A DNA stretch of 7,412 bases, from positions 24,388 through 31,799 of the forward strand of contig JADLKH010000003.1 in assembly GCA_015657435.1 (NCBI GenBank), read 5' to 3'. Source of the DNA: Synergistales bacterium (GTDB lineage Bacteria; Synergistota; Synergistia; Synergistales; 79-D21). The notes beneath the pieces are model-generated. The model had not been told where the DNA came from, ran no database searches, and saw only the letters and a program-made list of their open reading frames with translations. The translations under genes were made by a program, and so were the position numbers. This document shows positions 1-5,189 of this stretch, one piece after another (the stretch's first letter is position 1; each line of letters opens with the position of its first letter).

Positions 1-36
1 GGCATAAACGGCGGCGTTTTCGACGAGCAGGAACAT
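1..36 (-). CDS. N-terminus of an unidentified protein, possibly an amidohydrolase (partial)
   Basis: Only the first 12 codons lie in the window (MFLLVENAAVYA), and the gene continues past the left edge. The start is supported by a good ribosome binding site, GGGAGG, followed by ATTCC and then ATG. It lies 49 bases downstream of the FmdE-family gene on the same strand, so it is probably the last visible member of that operon. A short hydrophobic strand followed by N-A-x-V-Y-A is how many metal-dependent amidohydrolases begin, including beta-aspartyl (isoaspartyl) dipeptidases, which would suit an amino-acid cluster. Twelve residues are too few to prove this. The existence of the gene is fairly secure, but the family is a guess. 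Confidence 0.45.
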   Translation of the reverse strand, partial: MFLLVENAAVYA

Positions 37-85
37 GGAATCCCTCCCAGGTCGGGGAGCCCGGAAAGGGCGGCCCCGGATCGTT

Positions 86-709
86 TCAGGCTCTGAGGAT
101 CTCCCGGTCGAAACAGTCCGGGCACAGGGTGCGCCCGTCGGATAGGCGAGCCTTCGTTTCCATGACCGACTCCCCGCATTCCGCGCAGGTGAGACTGCGC
201 TTCATCGGGGCGTGGGGCGGCACGGGCCTGATCGGCTCCTTGATCTCGAAGAGCTCGTCCAGGTCGGCCTCCAGGATCCGGCGGCCCCGTTCCTGCCGCA
301 GGGCCTCGAAACGGGACGCTTCCGTTTCGGTCAAGCCTTCGTTGTTGCTCTTCGCCTGGAGTGTGCGGTACTCGTCGGGGCCTTCCCCGGGCTTCGGGGG
401 CCTGCCGACGATCCGGATCGCCCTGCCGTCCCGCCTGCGGTAGAAGCTGAAGCCCATCTTGCCGATGCCCAGCAGGATCAGGTTTCCCTTTCCCACCGTA
501 CAGCCGGTCAGGACCTGGATCGCGTCGACGGCGCAGGTGTCCGATTCGGCCACGGCGACGATGTCCTCATCCTCCGCCTTCCCGATCTCCTTCAGGGCGA
601 GTTCCGCCACGCGAATACCGGTGGCGAGGCCGGGGCACCAGTGCCCATGGAAGGCGATGGCTTCACGGATCTTTTCCTCCGAAACCGTCGTTTTTGCCAT
701 GCCCGTCAC
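86..709 (-). CDS. FmdE family protein with C-terminal zinc ribbon
   Basis: This 207-residue protein belongs to the FmdE family, named after subunit E of molybdenum formylmethanofuran dehydrogenase. The core (about 14-105) has the family signature HGHWCPGLATG at 21-31, so His21, His23 and Cys25 are likely metal ligands. It also has DTCAVDAIQ (57-65) and TGCTVGKGN (68-76), with Cys59 and Cys70. A linker (about 110-170) leads to a zinc ribbon, CAEC (175-178) and CPDC (196-199). The biochemical role of bacterial FmdE proteins is not settled; metal binding or handling is the safest reading. The GTG start overlaps the stop of the upstream regulator gene as GTGA, which suggests translational coupling. 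An ATG three codons later (700) is an equally possible start, because GGGAG sits at suitable spacing for it. No catalytic formylmethanofuran dehydrogenase subunit is visible nearby. Confidence 0.88.
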   Translation of the reverse strand: MTGMAKTTVSEEKIREAIAFHGHWCPGLATGIRVAELALKEIGKAEDEDIVAVAESDTCAVDAIQVLTGCTVGKGNLILLGIGKMGFSFYRRRDGRAIRIVGRPPKPGEGPDEYRTLQAKSNNEGLTETEASRFEALRQERGRRILEADLDELFEIKEPIRPVPPHAPMKRSLTCAECGESVMETKARLSDGRTLCPDCFDREILRA

Positions 710-1368
710 TCTCCCTTCCCGGCCCGGACGGACCGGATGTCGGCGTAAAGCGTGTACCGGCTCTTGCCCATTTCCTTCGTCAGCAGGGGAACCGCCCCCT
801 TCAGCTTGAAGAATCCCCGTTCCTCCAGTTTCCGGATGCAGGCGACCCTTTCATCCCGGTCGAGGTAGCGAAGGGGCTTGCCGAAGTCCTGGCGGGCCTT
901 CTCCAGGATCTCGAAGGCGTGGTCCCCGTACACTCCCGGGAACCTCTCGGCCTGGAAGGCGCTGAAGGAGAGGGGCCTGAGGGTCGTCAGGAAGGTGCCC
1001 ATGTCCTTGAGCAGCAGTCCCTTCGTCATGTCGAAGTTGATGCAGAGAAAACCGACCAGGGCCCGGTTCTCGTCCCGGATCAGGGAGACCCCCGAGCGCA
1101 TGGCCCGGCCGTTGGCCGCTTCGGATGGGTAGTTGGCCAGAAAGTCGACCGTTTTGGCTTCCGGGCTGGTCATGAGGAAGTGCCCCAGGTCGGTCATGGG
1201 GGCATCCAGGTTCCGGCCGGTGAGTTCGCCGTTTTCGATGGCGACGATGAACGGTTCCCCGCGGGAGACGTCGTGCAGGAGGATTTCGCAATCCCTCCCG
1301 AGCATGCCTCCGAGAAGGCGGACGACGGGAACCAGCGGCTTGAGCAGCGGATGGCATTTCCTGGACAT
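706..1368 (-). CDS. YheO/DauR-type PAS and HTH transcriptional regulator
   Basis: This 220-residue cytoplasmic DNA-binding regulator has the two-domain layout of the YheO/DauR family. An N-terminal YheO-like PAS domain spans about 8-118, with family-typical stretches such as GRDCEILLHDVS (24-35), IVAIENGELTGR (41-52), TDLG (59-62) and LVGFLCINFD (104-113). A C-terminal helix-turn-helix spans about 174-216, including ERGFFKLKGAVPLLTKEMG and SRYTLYADI. Studied relatives such as Pseudomonas DauR repress D-amino-acid catabolism genes, and the PAS part is thought to sense a small ligand. The start ATG has an excellent site, AGGAGG with 6 bases spacing. It lies just past the terminator of the cyclodeaminase operon and overlaps the FmdE gene by 4 bases. 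It is the natural candidate to control the neighbouring transporter-enzyme operon, but that is inference. Confidence 0.9.
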   Translation of the reverse strand: MSRKCHPLLKPLVPVVRLLGGMLGRDCEILLHDVSRGEPFIVAIENGELTGRNLDAPMTDLGHFLMTSPEAKTVDFLANYPSEAANGRAMRSGVSLIRDENRALVGFLCINFDMTKGLLLKDMGTFLTTLRPLSFSAFQAERFPGVYGDHAFEILEKARQDFGKPLRYLDRDERVACIRKLEERGFFKLKGAVPLLTKEMGKSRYTLYADIRSVRAGKGE

Positions 1369-1394
1369 GGCGGTCCTCCTCGGGTGGGGTTCGG

Positions 1395-1430
1395 AAAAAA
1401 AGGAAGGGCAGGCCCTTTTGCCTGCCCTTC
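1395..1430 (-). terminator. Rho-independent terminator after the cyclodeaminase-family gene
   Basis: Read on the minus strand, a perfect 10-bp stem (GAAGGGCAGG / CCTGCCCTTC) with an 8-base loop is followed, one C later, by seven consecutive T (plus-strand A run 1395-1401). It begins 22 bases after the TAA of the cyclodeaminase-family gene. The T-run ends only 26 bases before the ATG of the YheO-type regulator. The regulator therefore relies on read-through or on a promoter of its own inside or near this hairpin. Confidence 0.88.
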
Positions 1431-1452
1431 GCCAGTTTACGGGATATCGGTG

Positions 1453-2442
1453 TTAAAGCGCAACGTCGGTTCCGATGCCGAGGGCCTTCGCCTTTTCTAC
1501 AACGGCAGCCGCGGCGACGACGTCAAGAGTGGCGAAACCCACGGTTTTCATGACGGTGATCTCGTCGGGCGCGGTTCTTCCGCCGACCCGGCCGAGGATC
1601 AGTTCGCCCAGCTCTCCCGCGATTCTGTCCGAGGAGAACAGTCCCTCCCCCATGGGGATGATGAAATCCCCCGCTTCGGCCAGGACGGCTTCGCGGTTGT
1701 CCACGAAGATCCGGCTTGCCCGGCGCAGCAGTTCCACGGGGATCTCCCGCATGGAGGGCGTGTAGGACCCGACCCCGTTGATGTGGCAGCCCGGCTTGAT
1801 GCGGTTCCCGTCGAAGACGGGCTTCGGGGATGTGGTGACCGTGGTGACGATGTCGGCGTCCTCCACCGCCTCGTCGGAACTTTTCGCGCCGACCAGAACG
1901 GTTCCGAAGCGGTCCGCCAGAGGCTGGTTTTTCGTGACGAATTTCCGGACCCGCTCGGGATCCACGTCGAAAATGCGAATTTCCCTCAAGGGACGAACGG
2001 TCATGAGGGCCTCCAGCTGGGCGCTTGCCTGGCCGCCCGTCCCGAACAGGGCCGCGACGCGGCTGTCGGGGTTGGAGAGCAGTTCCGTGGCTGAACCCGA
2101 GATGGCGGCGGTACGAAGCTGCGTCAGGGTGGTGCCCTCGACGATCGCCGTCACCAGTCCGGTGGCGCCGTCGATCAGGGCCACCGTCGCGGGGACCACG
2201 GGGATCCCCTTTTCCGCGTTCCCGGGGAAGAAGGAGACCATCTTGACCCCCGCCATGTTCAGTCCGCCCACGTAGGCCGGCATGAACATACACTGTCCCG
2301 ATTTGTCCTCGGTGTCCAGGTTGATCCGGAGCGGAACCCTTGCGCGTCCTTCGGTGTGGAGAACGAAGGCTTTCTTGTCGGCCTCGATGGCGTCCCTCAT
2401 GGTGAAGAAGGACAGGATCTGTTCGCGAGAGAGGAAAAGCAA
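1453..2442 (-). CDS. Ornithine cyclodeaminase/mu-crystallin family NAD(P)-dependent enzyme
   Basis: This 329-residue protein is a full-length member of the ornithine cyclodeaminase/mu-crystallin family, which also holds alanine dehydrogenases and ketimine reductases. Visible family residues are Arg39 (VPLRI), Lys67 (AGVKMVS), Arg110 (TTLTQLRTAAISG), the Rossmann loop ALFGTGGQASAQ (131-142), and Asp159 ending the second Rossmann strand, which suggests NAD(H) preference. The segment GVGSYTPSMREI (223-234) holds the catalytic aspartate (Asp228 in Pseudomonas putida) in true ornithine cyclodeaminases. Here the equivalent position appears to be Tyr227, so ornithine cyclisation is doubtful and an imine or keto/amino-acid oxidoreductase is more likely. 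The start is TTG, chosen because AAGGAGG lies 8 bases upstream. It follows the transporter gene by 21 bases, forming a two-gene operon that ends at the terminator 1395-1430. The exact substrate is unknown. Confidence 0.92.
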   Translation of the reverse strand: MLFLSREQILSFFTMRDAIEADKKAFVLHTEGRARVPLRINLDTEDKSGQCMFMPAYVGGLNMAGVKMVSFFPGNAEKGIPVVPATVALIDGATGLVTAIVEGTTLTQLRTAAISGSATELLSNPDSRVAALFGTGGQASAQLEALMTVRPLREIRIFDVDPERVRKFVTKNQPLADRFGTVLVGAKSSDEAVEDADIVTTVTTSPKPVFDGNRIKPGCHINGVGSYTPSMREIPVELLRRASRIFVDNREAVLAEAGDFIIPMGEGLFSSDRIAGELGELILGRVGGRTAPDEITVMKTVGFATLDVVAAAAVVEKAKALGIGTDVAL

Positions 2443-2463
2443 CTTCTCAACCTCCTTCCAGGA

Positions 2464-3345
2464 TCAGGCTTCCTGCTTCACGGCCTCCGACGCCATGGCC
2501 CCCTTCAGCAGGCTGGCTCCAGAATACAATACCACGGCGGCGACAACCCACTGGAGCATCGAAACGTTGAGACTCTTGACGATGTAAACCGCGGCAAGAA
2601 CGCCCACGATTCCGAAGATGCTGGAGAAGAGGGTGATCTTCCGGCCGTACTGGCCCAGGCGGACGAACTCGCTCGCTCCCACGGGAACGGAGAACGTGCA
2701 GGCCCCCATCATCACGGGGAACGCGACGGCGGGGTTCAGGCCGAGGGCATAGACCGTGGCCATGGTCGGGGCGTATGAGCCGATGCCCACGTTGTTCAGG
2801 GCCCCGTAGACGATCATCAGGCCGATGGCCAGGGCGAGCTTGCCGCCGGTCAGGCCGATGGCCTCCCCGCCGGAGGGGATGAGGTTGAACTTGCCCGCCA
2901 CCACGAAGAAGGCCGCCAGAATAAGGCCGACGCCCATGAACAGGCGGATGCGCGTGACCGGCATGCGGACCACGAAGCGGGGCCCGAAGTAGGCGCCGAT
3001 CATCTGGGCGACGATCAGGAGGACGAGGGTTTTCGGTTCGACGCTGATGGCGGAGATGTACGCCAGGGCCATGACGGCGACCGGGATGGCGCACTGGGTG
3101 TTCAGGGTGCCGGGCAGCTTCTTGTCTTCCAGGAGCTTGCGGGCGCGGTAGACGACGGTGGACAGGGCGAAGTCGGAGATGCCGAATGTGGAGAGGAAAA
3201 AGACGACGGCTCCCCAGATCGCCAGGAAGACGTTGTTGCCGGGTTCGGCCATGGCTTCCTCCTTGTGCTTGAGGAAGTCGGCGAAGAAGCGTGCCGCATA
3301 GAGTCCGTTGACGGCGACGACGAGCAGAAGCAGAATCTTGACCAT
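2464..3345 (-). CDS. TauE/SafE (TSUP) family membrane transporter
   Basis: This 293-residue inner-membrane protein has about eight or nine hydrophobic segments (roughly 3-18, 38-56, 84-101, 105-122, 134-151, 168-185, 205-222, 238-257, 262-281). Its pattern and length match the TauE/SafE or TSUP family, whose members move sulfite, sulfonates, organosulfur compounds or other organic anions. The second half has the glycine-rich helix GALNNVGIGSYAPT (181-194), typical of the repeated half of this family. An in-frame start 20 codons upstream (3405) exists. I prefer ATG at 3345 because GGGGAG stands 9 bases before it, and because the extra 20 residues are basic, unlike the family start, and would run into the promoter region. 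It is the first gene of an operon with the cyclodeaminase-family enzyme. It may import that enzyme's substrate or export its product; the direction and the solute cannot be read from sequence. Confidence 0.9.
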   Translation of the reverse strand: MVKILLLLVVAVNGLYAARFFADFLKHKEEAMAEPGNNVFLAIWGAVVFFLSTFGISDFALSTVVYRARKLLEDKKLPGTLNTQCAIPVAVMALAYISAISVEPKTLVLLIVAQMIGAYFGPRFVVRMPVTRIRLFMGVGLILAAFFVVAGKFNLIPSGGEAIGLTGGKLALAIGLMIVYGALNNVGIGSYAPTMATVYALGLNPAVAFPVMMGACTFSVPVGASEFVRLGQYGRKITLFSSIFGIVGVLAAVYIVKSLNVSMLQWVVAAVVLYSGASLLKGAMASEAVKQEA

Positions 3346-3395
3346 TCCCTTGCACTCCCCTTTCCGTATTGTTCTGGATTTCACAACCCAATGAA

Positions 3396-3424
3396 ATCGT
3401 GCCACGAATCAACATGATTGTCAA
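3396..3424 (-). promoter_or_regulatory. Candidate sigma-70 promoter for the transporter-enzyme operon
   Basis: On the minus strand there is a perfect -35 hexamer TTGACA (3424-3419), then a 17-base spacer and CACGAT (3401-3396), which matches TATAAT at three of six positions. The predicted start of transcription is about 45 bases before the transporter ATG. The -35 lies inside the 39-bp dyad. The weak -10 would suit a promoter that needs an activator. Confidence 0.4.
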
Positions 3425-3444
3425 TAATACACACAAGTTGATTC
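3406..3444. promoter_or_regulatory. 39-bp imperfect dyad, candidate operator
   Basis: Two 16-base arms (3406-3421 and 3429-3444) match in inverted orientation at 13 of 16 positions around a 7-base centre. The outermost 8 bases of each arm, GAATCAAC and GTTGATTC, are perfect. The arms are AT-rich against a GC-rich background and flank the only good -35 box of the region. This is the expected look of a dimer-binding operator. The regulator is unknown; the nearby YheO-type protein is a candidate. Confidence 0.5.
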
Positions 3445-3456
3445 TTGATCGCAGGG

Positions 3457-3480
3457 AAAAGGGGGCCGCGCGGGCCCCCC
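3457..3480 (-). terminator. Probable terminator of the class II amidotransferase gene
   Basis: Read on the minus strand, a 7-bp all-GC stem (GGGGGCC/GGCCCCC, loop 5 bases) is followed by TTTT and then CCC. It starts about 37 bases after the TAG of the amidotransferase-domain gene. The stem is strong but the T-run is short. It separates that gene from the transporter operon promoter. Confidence 0.6.
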
Positions 3481-3516
3481 GAAATACGGGCGATTTCGCG
3501 TCCCGGTGTTCCTGGT

Positions 3517-4146
3517 CTAGCCTTCCTCCATCCAGAAATAATCCTGGCCCGGCTTTTCGAGGCCGGTCATGCCGAAGGGGAAGTCGCTGGCGAACACGAG
3601 GCCCTTCCCCTTTTTCCACGTGAGCATGTCGCGGTTGCCCTTCCTGACGAAGGGCCTTCCGTTGTAGAAGCCGAAGAAGTTGGACTCGTAGATCGACAGG
3701 GTTTCGCGCAGGGGCAGCCCCATCTCGGCGACGAGCTTCAGGATGAACTCGCTGTCCGTGATGCCCCCGGCTGTGCGGGCGAGATCCGACACGGATTTCT
3801 CGTTCCCGTTGACGGCGGCCGTGAGCTCGGCACGGCCGGAAACGCTGAAGGGGTGGCAGTTGGCGTCGGACACGCCGCCCTCGCTGGCTTCCCGGGTGTG
3901 GAAGAGGATCCAGTCGTAGTCGGCCGTCTCCATGACGCGGGCGATTTCCTCCACGCCGAGATTCACGCCCTTCTCGAGCCGGGTCACCCGGCCGTCCTTC
4001 AGCAGTGCGTAACCATTGCCCTGGCCGCCGTCACGCAGTTCGAGATCCCTCAGGTACTTCTCGAGGGTGGAACAGCCCGAAATCTCCGACAACGCTCCTT
4101 TCAGCTCCCTGATGCCTTCCCGGTTTGCCAGAAGCAGCCTGCACAT
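3517..4146 (-). CDS. Free-standing class II glutamine amidotransferase domain protein
   Basis: This 209-residue protein has an N-terminal-nucleophile (Ntn) glutamine amidotransferase class II fold. It begins Met-Cys-Arg, and after removal of Met the Cys2 would be the nucleophile, as in the family. Other family signatures are GNGYALL (43-49), FHTREAS (82-88), Asn96-x-His98-Pro-Phe, Asn113-Gly114 and TDSEF (130-134), which resembles the SDTE motif of GlmS-type enzymes. The protein ends after this domain, so no synthetase or sugar-phosphate acceptor domain is attached. It could hydrolyse glutamine for an unseen partner, or act on another gamma-glutamyl or amide bond. The ATG is preceded by AGGTGGG at good spacing. 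It appears monocistronic, with a 428-base gap upstream and a terminator downstream. The family assignment is solid, but the substrate is unknown. Confidence 0.85.
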   Translation of the reverse strand: MCRLLLANREGIRELKGALSEISGCSTLEKYLRDLELRDGGQGNGYALLKDGRVTRLEKGVNLGVEEIARVMETADYDWILFHTREASEGGVSDANCHPFSVSGRAELTAAVNGNEKSVSDLARTAGGITDSEFILKLVAEMGLPLRETLSIYESNFFGFYNGRPFVRKGNRDMLTWKKGKGLVFASDFPFGMTGLEKPGQDYFWMEEG

Positions 4147-4182
4147 CTGTTCCCACCTGTCCTTTCAATGCGATTCCCCGTT

Positions 4183-4211
4183 ATTCTACCCGAACCTCTT
4201 CAGTCCTGAAG
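4183..4211 (-). promoter_or_regulatory. Candidate promoter of the class II amidotransferase gene
   Basis: On the minus strand TAGAAT (4188-4183) matches the -10 consensus at five of six positions, about 37 bases before the ATG. Upstream, CTTCAG at 17 bases or TTCAGG at 16 bases are poor -35 elements. The -10 position and the short leader are plausible, but the -35 is weak. Confidence 0.3.
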
Positions 4212-4493
4212 AACCGTTCACCGCCCCGGAAGCCGGTTTTTCAGAAAGACGGGCTTGTCGAAAATTATCCATACAATCCGCGCTGCAATGAAAAAATATT
4301 TTTTTATCAGCAAAAAGACTAAAAAATTACGCGTCATTCACGTGAAAAGGGGATTCAGGAGACGGTGATCAGCCCTCAAGGAGACAGGTGAAATCATTGC
4401 TCTTCGGGCAAAGCCGAAAAACGCGGGGAATTCCGATGGAATTGACCTGGAAACCGGAGGAAATCGCGATGGTGAATCTGGTTCTCCGCGGCG

Positions 4494-4558
4494 GAAAGCG
4501 GGGCGAGGCGCAGGAAGGGTGTTCGGGCCCCTCCCACGCCCCGCCCCGCCCCGCTTTC
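4494..4558 (-). terminator. Long GC-rich hairpin after the fprA-DUF6448 pair
   Basis: Two 17-base arms (4494-4510 and 4542-4558) are complementary at 16 positions. In minus-strand RNA the odd position becomes a G-U pair, so the stem is unbroken in that direction. The loop is 31 bases and the arms are nearly all G and C. The hairpin starts 16 bases past the TAA of the DUF6448 gene. No T-run follows on either strand, so it is not a classical intrinsic terminator. It could instead protect the 3' end of the mRNA or pause polymerase. Confidence 0.5.
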
Positions 4559-4574
4559 ACTGCCCATTCCTTCC

Positions 4575-5153
4575 TTAGTGGTGGTGTTCCCCAGGGGCAT
4601 GCCCGCCCATGGTCAGTTCGTGGATCCCCTCCACGTAGTGAACGAAGGAAACGTAGGCTTCCACGAACGCCCGTCCCTTCTCCGCGGATTCGTCCGCCGT
4701 CCTCTTCCTATTCCAGGCCTCGCGGAACCTCTCCTCGACCGCATGCCTGATGTGGCCCGCAATACGGTCCGCGAGCTCCGACACATCCCCGGTTTCCAGG
4801 GCGGCGTCGGCCTTTTTCACGACCGGCGGAACGCCCTGGTCAGGCTTCAGCCCCTCGAAGGGGGCTCCTTCTCCCGCCCTGTGGATCCGGACGAGGGTCT
4901 CGAAAAAGAAGGTTTCCGCGAGTTCGGCGGCGTTCGGGCCCATCTCCCGGACCTTCGCGGCGAGCTTGAAGGCATTTTTGATCTCCGTCTCGCTCTCCGG
5001 GCGGATCCACTTGAGGACCGGGTCCGCCTTCCCGAGGGCGAAAGCCTTCCGGGCATCCCGGATCACGGGTCCCGAAAGCGTGTCGCAGTGCGCTTCTGCC
5101 GGGTTTGCCGCAAAAATGGAGAGGATTTTCAACCCCAGGTTTTTCGTTTTCAT
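4575..5153 (-). CDS. DUF6448 family protein with HCD motif and His-rich tail
   Basis: This 192-residue, mostly helical, charged protein resembles the DUF6448 family, whose function is not known to me. Family-like parts are HCDTLSGPVI (22-31), FFETLVRIHRAGEGAPF (83-99), GLKP (101-104) and YVSFVHYVEGIHEL (167-180). Cys23 is the only cysteine and sits between His22 and Asp24. Just before it is A-E-A (19-21), which looks like a signal-peptidase or propeptide cleavage site. However, the preceding hydrophobic stretch is short and broken by Lys9, so export is uncertain. The tail HAPGEHHH (185-192) could bind metal. The ATG is preceded by GGGGGGAAGGGC. It starts 36 bases after the flavodiiron gene on the same strand, so the two are probably co-transcribed and may share a role in oxygen defence. 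Cleavage before His22 would expose an N-terminal His-Cys-Asp, as in nickel superoxide dismutase; this is only a resemblance. Confidence 0.82.
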   Translation of the reverse strand: MKTKNLGLKILSIFAANPAEAHCDTLSGPVIRDARKAFALGKADPVLKWIRPESETEIKNAFKLAAKVREMGPNAAELAETFFFETLVRIHRAGEGAPFEGLKPDQGVPPVVKKADAALETGDVSELADRIAGHIRHAVEERFREAWNRKRTADESAEKGRAFVEAYVSFVHYVEGIHELTMGGHAPGEHHH

Positions 5154-5189
5154 GCCCTTCCCCCCTTTTGGAAACGTTGAAACCGACTG

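Larger units (their letters stand above)
4147..4574. other. 428-base intergenic region with small repeats, no convincing gene
   Basis: This gap lies between the amidotransferase gene and the DUF6448 gene. It holds a candidate promoter (4183-4211) and an AT-rich patch with a 14-base palindrome AAAAAATATTTTTT (4291-4304). It also has a perfect 10-base palindrome TTCACGTGAA (4337-4346), an imperfect direct repeat built on AGGAGAC (4357-4371 and 4379-4396, 22 bases apart) and a long GC-rich hairpin (4494-4558). The AT-rich patch stands out from the GC-rich surroundings. I see no protein gene I can support here. Confidence 0.6.

Noticed and set aside
694..2094. A 466-codon open frame on the plus strand
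   Set aside because: It lies antisense to the YheO-type regulator and the cyclodeaminase-family gene, both of which have clear family motifs. Its length is a by-product of GC-rich codon use.
3389..3405. Possible sigma-54 promoter: minus-strand TGGCACG before the transporter gene
   Set aside because: The -24 element is good, but at the required distance there is CATTG instead of TTGCA/T, so the essential GC of the -12 element is missing.
3346..3405. A 20-codon longer start for the TauE/SafE transporter (ATG at 3405)
   Set aside because: The extra residues are basic and hydrophilic and overlap the candidate promoter. The ATG at 3345 has GGGGAG at 9 bases and begins directly with the first membrane segment.
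4388..4750. Plus-strand reading frame with GTG (4388) and ATG (4469) starts, both near Shine-Dalgarno-like sequences
   Set aside because: It runs through the GC hairpin and then antisense into the DUF6448 gene. Its translation is rich in Pro, Arg and Ser with no recognisable domain. The Shine-Dalgarno-like matches are the only support.
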